A DNA stretch of 64,000 nt from Devosia sp. LC5 (GCF_000735585.1 NZ_JNNO01000001.1:279373-343372); one strand, 5' to 3'; numbered from the stretch's first letter, positions 28,815 to 39,260 are shown. Numbers and translations are program-made. Notes: generated by a model from the sequence alone, not told the origin.

Positions 28815-30316
28815 TATCCCACGCTGCCTTCCAGCGAGATCGAGATCAGCTTCTGCGTTTCGACCATGAATTCCATGGGCAGGTGCTGCAGCACGTCGCG
28901 CACGAAGCCGTTGACGATCAGCGCCACAGCTTCTTCCTCGTTGAGGCCGCGCTGCTGGCAATAGAACATCTGGTCATCGGAAATCTTGGACGTGGTCGCC
29001 TCGTGCTCGAACACGGCTGTACCGTTGCGGCTCTCGATATAGGGCACCGTATGGGCGCCGCATTTGTCGCCGATCAGCAAGCTGTCGCACTGGGTGAAGT
29101 TACGGGCGTTCTTGGCCTTGGCGTGAGCCGAGACCTGGCCGCGATAGGTATTGTCCGAGAAGCCGGCCGCGATACCCTTGGCGATGATGCGGCTGGACGT
29201 GTTCTTGCCCAGATGGATCATCTTGGTGCCGCTATCGACCTGCTGGTAGCCGTTCGAAATGGCGATCGAATAGAATTCGCCACGCGAACCATCGCCGCGC
29301 AGGATGCAGCTCGGATATTTCCAGGTGATGGCCGAACCGGTTTCCACCTGGGTCCAGGAAATCTTGGAATTGTCGCCGCGGCAATCGCCGCGCTTGGTGA
29401 CGAAATTGTAGATGCCGCCCTTGCCGTCCTTGTCGCCGGGATACCAGTTCTGGACGGTGGAATACTTGATCTCGGCGTTTTCGAGCGCAACCAGCTCGAC
29501 CACTGCGGCGTGCAACTGGTTTTCGTCGCGCATCGGGGCCGTGCAGCCTTCGAGGTAGCTCACGTATGAGTCAGCTTCGGCGATGATCAGCGTGCGCTCG
29601 AACTGGCCGGTCTTCTTCTCGTTGATGCGGAAATAGGTCGACAACTCCATCGGGCAACGCACGCCCTTGGGGATGTAGACAAAGGACCCATCGGTGAAGA
29701 CGGCTGAATTCAGCGTCGCATAATAATTGTCCGAAACCGGCACGACCGAGGCCAGGTACTTCTGCACCAGCTCGGAATGCTCGCGGATGGCTTCCGAGAT
29801 CGAGCAGAAGATGATGCCGACCTTGGCCAATTCCTCGCGGAAGGTGGTGACCACGGACACCGAGTCCATTACCGCATCGACCGCGACCTTGGGGCGTTCG
29901 ACGCCAGCCAGGATTTCACGCTCCTTGAGCGGCACGCCCAGCTTGTCATACATGGCGATCAGCGCCGGATCGACCTCGTCCAGGCTCTTGGGCGCCGGCG
30001 TCGACTTGGGCGCGGCGTAGAAATACATGTCCTGCAGATCGATCTGCGGATAATGCACCTTGGCCCAGGTCGGCTCATTCATGGTCAGCCAACGGCGATA
30101 GGCTTCGAGGCGCCAATCGAGCATCCACTGGGGCTCGTTCTTCTTGGCCGAGATGAAGCGGACGGTATCTTCGCTCAGGCCTTTGGGGGCCATGTCGGAT
30201 TCGATATCGGTCTCGAAACCGTATTTGTACTTGTCGACATCGAGCGAGCGCACCGAGTCCACGGTGGCGCGATCAATGTTTTCCTTGAGCGTCGGGATAT
30301 CGTCGTAATCCGCCAT
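28814..30316 (-). CDS. sufB: Fe-S cluster assembly scaffold SufB
   Basis: A 500-residue scaffold on which clusters are built with SufC and SufD. The family core is plain: [40 protein letters not shown] and [19 protein letters not shown]. The cluster-assembly Cys in [15 protein letters not shown] and the Glu in [11 protein letters not shown] correspond to the essential residues of the E. coli protein. It begins 69 bases after the upstream cysteine desulfurase gene and is coupled to the small membrane protein gene at its stop. Confidence 0.98.
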   Translation of the reverse strand: MADYDDIPTLKENIDRATVDSVRSLDVDKYKYGFETDIESDMAPKGLSEDTVRFISAKKNEPQWMLDWRLEAYRRWLTMNEPTWAKVHYPQIDLQDMYFYAAPKSTPAPKSLDEVDPALIAMYDKLGVPLKEREILAGVERPKVAVDAVMDSVSVVTTFREELAKVGIIFCSISEAIREHSELVQKYLASVVPVSDNYYATLNSAVFTDGSFVYIPKGVRCPMELSTYFRINEKKTGQFERTLIIAEADSYVSYLEGCTAPMRDENQLHAAVVELVALENAEIKYSTVQNWYPGDKDGKGGIYNFVTKRGDCRGDNSKISWTQVETGSAITWKYPSCILRGDGSRGEFYSIAISNGYQQVDSGTKMIHLGKNTSSRIIAKGIAAGFSDNTYRGQVSAHAKAKNARNFTQCDSLLIGDKCGAHTVPYIESRNGTAVFEHEATTSKISDDQMFYCQQRGLNEEEAVALIVNGFVRDVLQHLPMEFMVETQKLISISLEGSVG

Positions 30317-30385
30317 GATTGGCTTCTCCTATTTGCCCGACAGGCGATTCAAGGTCGCCGCGAGCCGTCAAAAACTGTTGCGGCC

Positions 30386-31534
30386 TCAGGCCGCTTGCCC
30401 CTGCCGGGCGCGATGGCGCGACAGGATGGATTGGTAACCGGCGAGGAACGCATCGATATCCTCTGCCGTCGAGGACCAGCCGAGGCTGACCCGCAGGGCG
30501 CATTCTGCCAGCTCGGGCTTAACGCCCATGGCGGCCAGCACATGGCTGGGGCCGACCTTGCCGGACGAACAGGCCGAACCCGAGGAGACGGAAAGCCCCG
30601 CCAGGTCCAGGCCCATCATGGCCGTGGTATTCTTGATGCCCGGCACTGCGAAATTGGTGACATTACCAAGCCGCTCGACGCCGAAAATCACCGCATCGTC
30701 CGCCATAGCCTTCAAGCCTGCTTCCAGCCGATCAATCAAGCCCGCAACATCCGCGGCACCATAGCGGCTCGCAAAAACCGCCGAAGCCGCGCCGAATGCA
30801 GCGATCAGGGCCGCCGGTTCAGTGCCACCGCGCCGCCCCTGCTCCTGCCCGCCACCGGGAATGAGCCGGACAACATCGGCATGCGACTTGACCAGCAGCG
30901 CGCCAATACCGGCCGGCGCGCCGATCTTGTGGCCGCTGATAGCCATCATATCGGGTGCCGAGGCGGCAAATTCGAGGGGGAGCTTGCCAAAGGCCTGCAC
31001 CGCATCGATGAACAGTGTGTGACGCGTCGGGCCGACCAGGGCATTGATCCGCCCGATCGGCTGGACCACGCCGGTTTCATTATTCACCCAATGGAAGGCG
31101 ACGAGGAAGGTGCGTCCATTGACATCGGCGTCGGCCAGCATGGCGGCCAGTTGATCGAGATCAATGCTGCCATCGGCCAAAAGCCCGATGGTCCGCACCG
31201 GCAGGCCAGTCGCGTCGGCCGCCTTGGCGACCGCTGCATGCTCGCCCGCACTAATAATAATAGCGTCGCTGCCGAAAACCTTGGCGCCGCCGACAATAGC
31301 CTGGGTGATGGCCTCAGTGGCCGAGCTGGTAAAAACCACCTGCTTGTGTTCGGCGCCGGCCAGAGCCGCCACCTGCGCGCGGGCGGTGTCCAGGATATGG
31401 CGCAGTGCGCGGCCGTGACCATGCACGGATGATGGATTGCCAGTAAGATCGAGCGCAGCAAGCAGCGCCGTCCGCGCTTCGGGCAGAAGCGGAGACGAGG
31501 CATTGTGATCGAGATAGATCGCCGCTCGCGTCAT
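30386..31534 (-). CDS. Cysteine desulfurase, NifS/IscS type, first gene of the suf operon
   Basis: A 382-residue group I cysteine desulfurase. The N-terminal YLDHNASSPLLPEA, PLP lysine in AISGHKIGAPAG and the long flexible loop SVSSGSACSSG with the persulfide Cys are seen. It differs from the group II SufS at 25259-26479, so the operon encodes two desulfurases of distinct classes. The ATG at 31534 (MTRAAIYLDH) has GAGA seven bases upstream; the longer frame to 31612 is not supported. An Irr-like box lies about 150 bases upstream, suggesting iron control of the whole operon. Confidence 0.95.
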   Translation of the reverse strand: MTRAAIYLDHNASSPLLPEARTALLAALDLTGNPSSVHGHGRALRHILDTARAQVAALAGAEHKQVVFTSSATEAITQAIVGGAKVFGSDAIIISAGEHAAVAKAADATGLPVRTIGLLADGSIDLDQLAAMLADADVNGRTFLVAFHWVNNETGVVQPIGRINALVGPTRHTLFIDAVQAFGKLPLEFAASAPDMMAISGHKIGAPAGIGALLVKSHADVVRLIPGGGQEQGRRGGTEPAALIAAFGAASAVFASRYGAADVAGLIDRLEAGLKAMADDAVIFGVERLGNVTNFAVPGIKNTTAMMGLDLAGLSVSSGSACSSGKVGPSHVLAAMGVKPELAECALRVSLGWSSTAEDIDAFLAGYQSILSRHRARQGQAA

Positions 31535-31686
31535 CGAATTCTCATCGGCGCATGCGCGCCGCTCATGGCTTCCATGCCTAGCCTCGGGGCACCGATATGC
31601 CGCCGAATCCAAACACTTCTTGAAATTTGCCGCCCAACTTCATTACAAGGGGCGCTCTCACAGGCCGCTTTGCGGCCAAAAACCAA

Positions 31687-31705
31687 GTTTCGAATAATTC
31701 TAAAC
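31687..31705. promoter_or_regulatory. Irr-type iron control element upstream of the suf operon
   Basis: TTTCGAA-TAA-TTCTAAA is an inverted repeat matching the rhizobial ICE/Irr consensus TTTAGAA-N3-TTCTAAA with one mismatch; the flanking G and C extend the symmetry. It lies in the divergent region between the cysteine desulfurase and hydrolase genes. Control of suf by Irr and related iron regulators is established in rhizobia; here it is inferred from the site. Confidence 0.7.
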
Positions 31706-31822
31706 TGGATTTTTCGACCCATGTTTTAGGCAGCAAGGCGCGCTTAGTCAAGCCGCAGTGCCGCCGGATCGACGGTTGGAAATACCACGCCAACAGAGCC
31801 GAATGGCCGGAAGAACAAGACC

Positions 31823-32485
31823 ATGCCAGAAGTGATTTTCAACGGGCCCGAGGGCCGTCTGGAAGGCCGCTACCAGCCGGGCAAGGAGCCGAACGCTCCC
31901 ATTGCCATCGTGTTGCACCCCCACCCGCAATTCGGTGGGACGATGAACAACCAGATCGTCTACAATCTCTTCTATATGTTCGCCGAACGCGGCTTTGCCG
32001 TGCTGCGCTTCAATTCGCGCGGCGTCGGCCGCAGCCAGGGCATGTTCGACCACGGCATTGGTGAACTCTCCGATGCTGCCGCAGCGCTCGATTGGCTGCA
32101 GATCATCAACCGCGAAAGCCGCGGCTGCTGGATCGCCGGTTTTTCCTTCGGCGCCTGGATCGGCATGCAGCTTTTGATGCGCCGGCCGGAAGTCGAAGGC
32201 TTCATCTCCGTCGCTCCGCCGGAAAACCTCTATGACTTCTCGTTCCTGGCCCCCTGCCCCTCCTCGGGCCTGATCATCCATGGCGACAAGGACCGCGTGG
32301 CTCCGCCCACCTCGGTGCAGAAGCTGGTGGACAAGCTCAAGACCCAGAAGGGCATCACCATCGAACAGCAGATCGTTGAGGGCGCGAACCACTTCTTCGA
32401 GGGCAAGATCGATGATCTGACCACCCGTTGCGCCGACTATCTCGACCGTCGCCGGCTGGAGATCGCCGCCGGCGGCGGGCGCTAA
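31823..32485 (+). CDS. Alpha/beta hydrolase
   Basis: A 220-residue alpha/beta hydrolase of the small dienelactone-hydrolase-like group. The N-terminal oxyanion segment is HPHPQFGGTMNNQ, the nucleophile elbow GFSFGAW carries Ser, a later Asp is in HGDKDRVAPP, and the His is in GANHFFEG. There is no signal peptide. The substrate is unknown; carboxylic esters or peptides are possible. The ATG at 31823 is chosen as the family start. It is divergent from the suf operon across the region that contains the Irr-like box. Confidence 0.92.
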   Translation: MPEVIFNGPEGRLEGRYQPGKEPNAPIAIVLHPHPQFGGTMNNQIVYNLFYMFAERGFAVLRFNSRGVGRSQGMFDHGIGELSDAAAALDWLQIINRESRGCWIAGFSFGAWIGMQLLMRRPEVEGFISVAPPENLYDFSFLAPCPSSGLIIHGDKDRVAPPTSVQKLVDKLKTQKGITIEQQIVEGANHFFEGKIDDLTTRCADYLDRRRLEIAAGGGR

Positions 32486-32518
32486 ATAGCGGCGCGAACA
32501 CTACGATCCGTTGGAGGG

Positions 32519-32595
32519 ACCTCATCCTGAGCCTGTCGAAGGACGAGGTCCCGTATGCACCGACCTCGTGGTTCGACAAGCTCACCATGAGGTCT
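32519..32595. repeat. Dispersed palindromic repeat, family B, copy 3
   Basis: Both arms seen at 3351-3440 recur with a shorter centre: ACCTCATCCTGAGCCTGTCG...AAGGACGAGGTC, then GACCTCGTGGTTCGACAAGC...CTCACCATGAGGTCT. It lies between the hydrolase stop and tyrS. Confidence 0.85.
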
Positions 32596-32617
32596 CCGTA
32601 ACCTCAGTGGCTGTCAC

Positions 32618-33868
32618 ATGACCAAATTCAAATCCGATTTCCTGCGCGTCCTCGACGAACGCGGCTTCATTCACCAGATTTCCGATCCCGAAGGCCTCGA
32701 TGCGCTCGCCCTCAAGGGCCCGATCACCGGCTATGTCGGCTATGACGCGACGGCGACCTCGATCCATATCGGCAATCTGATCACCGTCACCATGCTCTAC
32801 TGGTTGCAGGAAACCGGCCACAAGGCGATCAGCCTGATGGGCGGCGGCACCTCCATGGTGGGCGATCCGTCGTTCCGCGACGATCAACGCAAGCTCCTGA
32901 CCGTCGAGCAGATCGACACCAATATCGCCAGCATCAAGAAGGTCTACAGCAATATATTGAACTATGAGGGCTCCAATCCGGCCATCATGGTCAACAATGC
33001 CGATTGGCTGCTCAAGCTCAACTATGTCGAATTCCTGCGCGATGTGGGCCGCCATTTCTCGGTCAACCGCATGCTCAGCTTTGACTCGGTCAAGCTGCGG
33101 CTCGACCGCGAACAGTCGCTGAGCTTCCTCGAATTCAACTACATGATCATGCAGGGTTACGACTTCACCGAGCTGAACCGGCGCTATGGTACTGTGCTGC
33201 AGATGGGCGGCTCGGACCAGTGGGGCAACATCATCAATGGTGTCGACCTCAACCACCGCATGGGCGGCGAGCAGCTCTATGCGCTGACCACCCCGCTACT
33301 GACCAAGGCCTCGGGCGAGAAGATGGGCAAGTCGGCCTCCGGCGCCGTCTGGCTCAATGGCGACCTCTTTAGTCCCTATGATTTCTGGCAATATTTCCGC
33401 AACACGGAAGACGCCGATGTCGGCAAGTTCCTCAAGATCTTCACCCGCCTGCCGCTGAGCGAAATCGCCAAGCTCGAAGCCCTCGGTGGCAACGAGATCA
33501 ACGAGGCCAAGAAGGTGCTGGCAACCGAAGTCACCGCCATCGTACATGGCCGCAACGCCGCCGAAGAAGCTGCGCATACCGCTCGCGCGACCTTCGAGGC
33601 TGGTTCGATCGATCTGTCGCTGCCGACTGCAACGGTGTCGCATGCCGAACTGGCAACCGGACTGGGCATTCTCGCCGCGCTCGTGACTGCCGGTCTGGCC
33701 GGATCGAATGGCGAGGCCCGCCGCCACATCCAGTCGGGTGCGGTGCGGGTCAATGACGCGGTGATCGAGGACGACAAGCTCAGCATCGGCGACAATGCGC
33801 TGCTGCCCGAAGGCGTCATCAAGCTCTCGGTCGGCAAGAAGCGCCACGCACTGATCAAGCCGGTCTAA
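32618..33868 (+). CDS. tyrS: Tyrosyl-tRNA synthetase
   Basis: A class I aminoacyl-tRNA synthetase of 416 residues that charges tRNA-Tyr. The Rossmann-fold HIGH equivalent is SIHIGNL and the KMSKS loop is KMGKS. The middle tyrosine-binding region [11 protein letters not shown] is present. A C-terminal S4 RNA-binding domain follows ([11 protein letters not shown]). The start [12 protein letters not shown] is clear. It ends before a strong bidirectional terminator shared with the convergent YhdP-like gene. Confidence 0.98.
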   Translation: MTKFKSDFLRVLDERGFIHQISDPEGLDALALKGPITGYVGYDATATSIHIGNLITVTMLYWLQETGHKAISLMGGGTSMVGDPSFRDDQRKLLTVEQIDTNIASIKKVYSNILNYEGSNPAIMVNNADWLLKLNYVEFLRDVGRHFSVNRMLSFDSVKLRLDREQSLSFLEFNYMIMQGYDFTELNRRYGTVLQMGGSDQWGNIINGVDLNHRMGGEQLYALTTPLLTKASGEKMGKSASGAVWLNGDLFSPYDFWQYFRNTEDADVGKFLKIFTRLPLSEIAKLEALGGNEINEAKKVLATEVTAIVHGRNAAEEAAHTARATFEAGSIDLSLPTATVSHAELATGLGILAALVTAGLAGSNGEARRHIQSGAVRVNDAVIEDDKLSIGDNALLPEGVIKLSVGKKRHALIKPV

Positions 33869-33888
33869 ATCGACCCAGGTAACGTTTA

Positions 33889-33915
33889 AAAGGCGCCCCC
33901 CTCTCGGGCGCCTTT
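33889..33915. terminator. Bidirectional terminator between tyrS and the YhdP-like gene
   Basis: A 10-bp stem AAAGGCGCCC / GGGCGCCTTT with a 7-base loop. It is followed by CT-rich DNA on the plus strand and by TTTTAAA on the minus strand, and begins 20 bases after the tyrS stop. It serves both convergent genes. Confidence 0.85.
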
Positions 33916-33916
33916 C

Positions 33917-36900
33917 TCATTCCACGCGCGGCTGTTCATTGGCGCGGAATTCGAAGAGCTCGCGCAACGCGCCCGGCGCCAGGGCGGATAGTGGATTGAT
34001 GCGGAACACCGGGCTGGATAGCGCCCCGGTGACCGAGAACGTCACCCCGAGCAGCCCTTCGCCATCGCGGCCGCCCAGCAGCGGGCCGAGCAGCGGGATT
34101 TTCTGGAATGCGCTGTTGAGCCCGAACAGGGGCACATAGGTTCCCGTCAGGTCATATTGGCGCTGGTTGGTATAGATGAAGCCGCGCAGCGTGCCGCCGA
34201 CCGTGCTGCCGGTCAGCACGGCATTGGACACTTCGACACGGTCCGAGCGGCGCACGAAGTCCACCTTGGCACTGTCGAAATCGAGCCGGTTCTGCTTGGC
34301 GATGGCAGCGCGGGAATCCGAATGATTTCCCAACACCTGGGCAACATTGGCCTCATCGACAACCGCGAAATGGCGCATCAGCAATTGCCCCACATCCATC
34401 TTCTGGGCGCTGAACGTGTTGAGTACCAGGCTGCCTTCCCCACCGGCCAGCTGCGAATAGACCCCCAGCAGGCGCAATATGGTCCCCGCATCGTTGAAGG
34501 CCACCGACATGGTGCGGCCATCGGGCGTCGGATTGGTCGTCACCGACACGGCATTACCGTCGCTGAACTGCGCCGTCAGATTGGCCCGTCGCAGATCGGT
34601 GCCGCGTAACAGCAGGTCCAGGTTCATGTTGAAGGCGGTGGTGGCGTAATAGCCAAGCGCGCGGTCCAGCCGCACGTCGAGGGCGATGGTCTGGGTAAAG
34701 GTGGATTGCACGCCGCCCGTGCCCTCGCCCAGCCCGAAGAATTGCTTGAGCATGGGCTTGAGATCAAGTTGGGCGCCGCGAATCTGCACGGAATACCCAC
34801 CTTCGCGGGGGGCGAGCGCCAATTGCGCATTGTCGCCCGGGCTCAGTGCGAAGCGGTCAAAATTCGCCGATTCCAGTCCCTCGGTAGCGTGATATCTGAT
34901 CCCGCCCTGCAAATGCACCGAGCCAAATGCCAGATCGACCCCGCTCAGTTCGGTACGCTCGCCATCCTGCTTCACATTGGCATGCAGTGTGCCGGCCGTG
35001 CCCGCCGCTTTGGTGACGCCGATATCCTTGAAAGTCAGCCGCGCATCCTGCAAATCGGCCGCAATCTGGATCGACCCGTCCGCCATGGGCTGACCGACAA
35101 CGCGCACGCTGCCGCCGAAGAACTGGGAGGCATCAAAACCCATTGCCTTGAGGTCTTCGGCGCTGACAACCGAGGACAACCGGAAGGCCGGCTCGGTCTC
35201 AAGCGTGCCCAATATCTCGACACCGGCTTTCATGCCATCGATCTCGGCCGTACCGCCGACCTGATAGCCCGCCTGCGACGCGCTGAAGGCAAGCTGGCCA
35301 TTACTGATTCTATGGCTCTTGATTGGCTGCGAGCTGGCGAAGTCTGCAACCGTGCCATTCAGCACATAATCCACATTCATCGCCCGCCCGCTTTCCTCAT
35401 TGGGCAGCTTGACGGTTACGACCAATCCGGCATCGACATTACCTTGCAGGGAATCCAGATCCAGCGGCAGCGGCGTGTTCTGGATGGCCTGCGGCTGCTG
35501 CTCGCGGGTCAATGCCAGCAGGGCCGGGATAGAACCCTCCAGATCGCCCGAGACCTCGATAATGCTCTCGCTCGGCACCGAATTGTCCATGACAAGCGCC
35601 GGGTTGGTCACCTTGAGGGGCCCCGACGCGGTCTCGATCTGGCCACCGCCGGCCGAAATGGTGACATTGCTGTCGTCGATCTGCAGGCGCGTATTGCCCT
35701 GTAGTGTGATCGGCGCCATCTTGGCCGTGGGGGTAACGGTCACCCCCTCGCCAACCATATCGATCTGCATGGCATCCTTGGGGATAGCCTTGTCCTCGCC
35801 CTCAAGCGCCAGCGTACCGACCGGAAATCTGAACCGCATCCGGGCGTTCGTGATCGTGCCATCGGTCACATTGGCGACAAACCAGTCACGGCTTTCCGTG
35901 CCCATGACATAAGGCCAGAGCCGTTTGGCATCGTCAGCGCTGACGCCCTGCCCGGTGAGCGTCAGGTCAATGCCCAGGCCCTTCTGCAGCATGTCGAACC
36001 GGCCCGTGGTCTCCACGCTGGCTTCGCCCTTGCGGGCGATCAGCCGGTCAATACCGAGCGCCCCATAAAGTGGCGCCGACCAGCCGGAAAATTCCATGCT
36101 GTCGAATGGCTCCGCCGGCGCGTCCATGTCATCGGGCTGGATACGAACGTCGGTTGCCTTGAGCGCGATACCGGTGGTCGGGCCGAATTTTGGATCGAGT
36201 CCAAGGCCGAAAACGCCCGAGACGCGGGCCGAGCTCTTGCCGATCTGCAACGCACTGTCCTGCAGCGTAAACTGCCCTTTTTCCGGCGCCCAGCTGATGT
36301 CGAGGATCGAGCTGGCGATCGGGAAATAGGCGTCGGCGATGCGCAGATCGAGCCCCGTCAGATCGATCTTGAACGCGCCGTCGATCAGCTTGCCACCCGC
36401 CGGCTGGAACCGCACGTCGATCGACAGTGCACCGGCGCCACGGATGGCGGCAAGGCTGGTGGCATCATCGATGAAAGGCAGAAAGGCCGCGAAGTCGATA
36501 TTGGTGACATCGGCCTCAAGCCGCGAGCCGCCCTCATCATCAACCGTGCGCGACAGGCTACCCGTCATGGTGCGCCCGCCTAGTGTGGCGGAGAATTTGC
36601 CATTGGTATTGCGCCGGTCCGGCGTCGGACCAATTTCAAGATTGATATGCTCGAACTGCCGGAACAGGCCATAGACGGTGTCGCTCATATCCACCGTGCC
36701 GTCGCGGATGACGAGCTTGGAGAACCGCCCCTGGGCAGCGTGCTCGACAATATCGGCAATGCCTTGCTCGCTGGTTTCCAGATTGTAGATCAGCCAATCA
36801 TTGTCCGAGCGCATCTGCTGCGGCTGGGCCGCCCCGCTCAGATCAATGCCGCGCTGGGAAATATCGACCGCAGGAAACGCATCCTCGCCTTCCTTGACCT

Positions 36901-37438
36901 GCACAGTCGGCGGGCCGCCATTGGGATCATCGAGCAGATCAAAGCTGGTGACGCGCGGCCCGAACAGGTCCTGCACCACCTGCACATGCGGGCGCACCAG
37001 CGTTATCGTCGCGCCGGGTTGGCCGAATATCGCACGGGCTGGCGAAAAGCCGATCTCCAGCGCCTCAATCGAGATATTGGCGCCGCTTTTGGTGTCGGTC
37101 AGTTGAACGGGCGAGAACTGAATCACCGGCCAGACGCCATTTTCGAGCGCCAGCGCCATCTGCCCAAGCTGCAGATTTGAGGTGGATGGCATGGTCGATT
37201 GCGCGAAGGCCCGCACGGCGTCGCCGCCGAATGGCAGGCGGATGGGGGTGATCAGCAGGACGAGATAAAGCAGCAGCGACAGAACGGCGGGAATACCAAG
37301 ACCCCACACGCAGACTTTGGCTGCATGGCGCACGGGATGCCGTCCGCTTGTCGCAGACGATAAAGTTGGCGTGTCTGCGGGTAAGGTTGACGCGCTCACT
37401 TGCTTCCAGATCGAAACTCGGCCGGTATCTGCTGGCAC
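33917..37438 (-). CDS. YhdP-like (AsmA-superfamily, DUF3971) protein
   Basis: A very long protein of 1173 residues with one N-terminal membrane anchor (about 45-65, LGIPAVLSLLLYLVLLITPI), so the bulk lies in the periplasm. It is built of beta-strand-rich segments typical of YhdP/AsmA/TamB-type lipid-transfer grooves. The C-terminal region (NAVLTGSTVGGTLRGFIYT, YVPLFGLNSAF and PLLGPLLGGRDGEGLLGVTF) matches the AsmA-like C-terminal family. The inferred role is phospholipid movement between the membranes. The GTG at 37438 gives this length but lacks a good ribosome binding site; a GTG at 37399 is an alternative. It is divergent from bcp. Confidence 0.88.
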   Translation of the reverse strand: MPADTGRVSIWKQVSASTLPADTPTLSSATSGRHPVRHAAKVCVWGLGIPAVLSLLLYLVLLITPIRLPFGGDAVRAFAQSTMPSTSNLQLGQMALALENGVWPVIQFSPVQLTDTKSGANISIEALEIGFSPARAIFGQPGATITLVRPHVQVVQDLFGPRVTSFDLLDDPNGGPPTVQVKEGEDAFPAVDISQRGIDLSGAAQPQQMRSDNDWLIYNLETSEQGIADIVEHAAQGRFSKLVIRDGTVDMSDTVYGLFRQFEHINLEIGPTPDRRNTNGKFSATLGGRTMTGSLSRTVDDEGGSRLEADVTNIDFAAFLPFIDDATSLAAIRGAGALSIDVRFQPAGGKLIDGAFKIDLTGLDLRIADAYFPIASSILDISWAPEKGQFTLQDSALQIGKSSARVSGVFGLGLDPKFGPTTGIALKATDVRIQPDDMDAPAEPFDSMEFSGWSAPLYGALGIDRLIARKGEASVETTGRFDMLQKGLGIDLTLTGQGVSADDAKRLWPYVMGTESRDWFVANVTDGTITNARMRFRFPVGTLALEGEDKAIPKDAMQIDMVGEGVTVTPTAKMAPITLQGNTRLQIDDSNVTISAGGGQIETASGPLKVTNPALVMDNSVPSESIIEVSGDLEGSIPALLALTREQQPQAIQNTPLPLDLDSLQGNVDAGLVVTVKLPNEESGRAMNVDYVLNGTVADFASSQPIKSHRISNGQLAFSASQAGYQVGGTAEIDGMKAGVEILGTLETEPAFRLSSVVSAEDLKAMGFDASQFFGGSVRVVGQPMADGSIQIAADLQDARLTFKDIGVTKAAGTAGTLHANVKQDGERTELSGVDLAFGSVHLQGGIRYHATEGLESANFDRFALSPGDNAQLALAPREGGYSVQIRGAQLDLKPMLKQFFGLGEGTGGVQSTFTQTIALDVRLDRALGYYATTAFNMNLDLLLRGTDLRRANLTAQFSDGNAVSVTTNPTPDGRTMSVAFNDAGTILRLLGVYSQLAGGEGSLVLNTFSAQKMDVGQLLMRHFAVVDEANVAQVLGNHSDSRAAIAKQNRLDFDSAKVDFVRRSDRVEVSNAVLTGSTVGGTLRGFIYTNQRQYDLTGTYVPLFGLNSAFQKIPLLGPLLGGRDGEGLLGVTFSVTGALSSPVFRINPLSALAPGALRELFEFRANEQPRVE

Positions 37439-37545
37439 CCCTGAGAATCAACCGCAGAATGCGGTCTAGTGCCAGATGATACCGGCTGTAATATGGCGCC
37501 GACACCTCCAATAGCATCCAGCCCGAAAAGCCAGGAACTATCGCG

Positions 37546-38025
37546 ATGACCGAACTGCAAGAGGGCGACCTCGCACCAACTTTCACTTTGCCGCTGGATG
37601 ATGGCTCGACCTTTGATCTGGCGAGCCATCGCGGCAAGCCTGTTGTGCTCTACTTCTATCCAGAAGACGACTCGGGCGGGTGCGTCAACGAAAACCAGGA
37701 GTTTTCGGCGCTCTCCCCCGAATTCGCCAGGCGTGGAGCGGTTTTAGCCGGCATTTCGCCCGATGACTTGGCCAGCCACACCAAGTTCCGCGCCAAGTAC
37801 GGGCTGGTGGTTCCGCTGGTGGCCGACCCCGAACACAAGGCCATTGAGCCATTTGGCCTGTGGAAGCTCAAAAAGCTCTATGGCCGCGAATTCATGGGCC
37901 TGATCCGCACGTCCTTTATTATCGGCGCCGATGGCAAGGTGGCGCGGATTATTCGAGCCACCCGCATTGCCGGCCATGCGCAGAAAATGCTCGACGCGCT
38001 GGATGCCCATTTGGCCGCAAAATAG
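37546..38025 (+). CDS. bcp: Thioredoxin-dependent peroxiredoxin, BCP/PrxQ type
   Basis: A 159-residue peroxiredoxin that reduces peroxides. The active-site segment reads YFYPEDDSGGCVNENQEF, with the peroxidatic Cys in a PxxxSxxC context (Ser replacing the usual Thr). The second Cys five residues later found in many BCPs is absent, so it would work as a 1-Cys enzyme or with a Cys from another protein. The start MTELQEGDLAP is typical. It heads a plus-strand pair with the M23 peptidase, 75 bases apart. Confidence 0.95.
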   Translation: MTELQEGDLAPTFTLPLDDGSTFDLASHRGKPVVLYFYPEDDSGGCVNENQEFSALSPEFARRGAVLAGISPDDLASHTKFRAKYGLVVPLVADPEHKAIEPFGLWKLKKLYGREFMGLIRTSFIIGADGKVARIIRATRIAGHAQKMLDALDAHLAAK

Positions 38026-38100
38026 CGTAGCTTTTGCCTTTATTAACCATGCGCAGCCATACTTTACTCACCATGTTGTTGGTGTCGCGAGGTATGTTGC

Positions 38101-39243
38101 GTGCGTTATTCAGCCAGTTTTGGCGGTCCCGCCACCGCGCCAGCGCCGACGCGCCAGGGTATTCGCCCGGCCCTGTTTTACGGCATGTTCGCCACCCTGC
38201 TCTGCGCCAATGCGCTGACCGCCACTGCATTCCTCTTTTCCAACGACATCGCTAAGCTCTGGAACCGCCAGAACGATCAGGTCGTGGCTGCCTATGAGGA
38301 TCGCATTGCCCAATTGCGCGTCGAGGTGGATCGGCTGCATTCGCGCAGCTATGCCCAGGCGGGCGATATCAATCTGCAATTGCAGGAACTGTCCCAGCAG
38401 CAGGAAGTGCTGATCGAGCAGCATCAGCTGGTCAAGGTGCTGGTCGACAAGGCCGGCCAATTGGGCATCGATAGCGCCGCCCTGCCCTCGCCGCCCGGCG
38501 CTCCGGCCAGTGCGCCCCTGGCGATGAGCAGCGGCAATGCCGAGATCGACGCGACCGCCAGTGCGATTACCCAGATGATGGGCGAGACCCAGTTTGCCAT
38601 GACCTCGATTGCCGAAACGGCAACGGAGCGAACCCGCAATATCGTGGCGGAGCTGTCGGGCCTGGGCATTCGCGTTACCCTGCCCGAGGATGATCTGGAT
38701 GGCGTCGGCGGCCCGTTATTGGCCGCCGTGGATGGCGCCGAAGCCTCGCCCATGATCGACGATGCCAATGCGGTAATGGCCGCGCTGGTGCGCTACAAGG
38801 CCGCCCGCGACAGCATCGACACCGCCCCGATCCACCTCCCGATATCAGGCAACTTCCGGCAGAGCTCAGGCTTCGGCAATCGCACCGATCCGTTCACCGG
38901 AAGGCGGGCGTTTCATTCCGGCATGGACTTTGCGGCCACAACCGGGACTACGGTACTAAGCGCCGGCGCCGGTGTTGTCAGCTTTGTCGGCGTCAAATCG
39001 GGCTATGGCAAAGTGGTGGAAGTCACCCACGCCAATGGCCTGATCAGCCGCTATGGGCATCTTTCGGGTTTTCTGAGTGAAGTCGGGCAGCGGGTGAATA
39101 CCGGCACCCCGATTGCCAAGGTCGGTTCGACCGGCCGCTCGACCGGCCCGCACCTGCATTTCGAGGTGCGGAAGGACAATGTTGCCATCAATCCCAAGAA
39201 ATTCCTTGAGGCCGGAAAGCGCCTGGCGGCCCTGTTGGGCTAG
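38101..39243 (+). CDS. M23-family (LytM-type) peptidoglycan peptidase
   Basis: A 380-residue envelope protein starting at GTG. One membrane helix (about 25-46) anchors it; a coiled coil follows (about 60-115, EDRIAQLRVEVDRL), then a linker and a C-terminal M23 zinc endopeptidase domain. The metal ligands are present: His-Asp in FHSGMDF and the second His pair in HLHFEV. It should cut peptidoglycan cross-links and may take part in cell division or envelope growth. Since all metal ligands are present, it is probably active rather than an EnvC-like regulator. Confidence 0.93.
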   Translation: MRYSASFGGPATAPAPTRQGIRPALFYGMFATLLCANALTATAFLFSNDIAKLWNRQNDQVVAAYEDRIAQLRVEVDRLHSRSYAQAGDINLQLQELSQQQEVLIEQHQLVKVLVDKAGQLGIDSAALPSPPGAPASAPLAMSSGNAEIDATASAITQMMGETQFAMTSIAETATERTRNIVAELSGLGIRVTLPEDDLDGVGGPLLAAVDGAEASPMIDDANAVMAALVRYKAARDSIDTAPIHLPISGNFRQSSGFGNRTDPFTGRRAFHSGMDFAATTGTTVLSAGAGVVSFVGVKSGYGKVVEVTHANGLISRYGHLSGFLSEVGQRVNTGTPIAKVGSTGRSTGPHLHFEVRKDNVAINPKKFLEAGKRLAALLG

Positions 39244-39260
39244 GCCGCCAAGCTGTTCGG

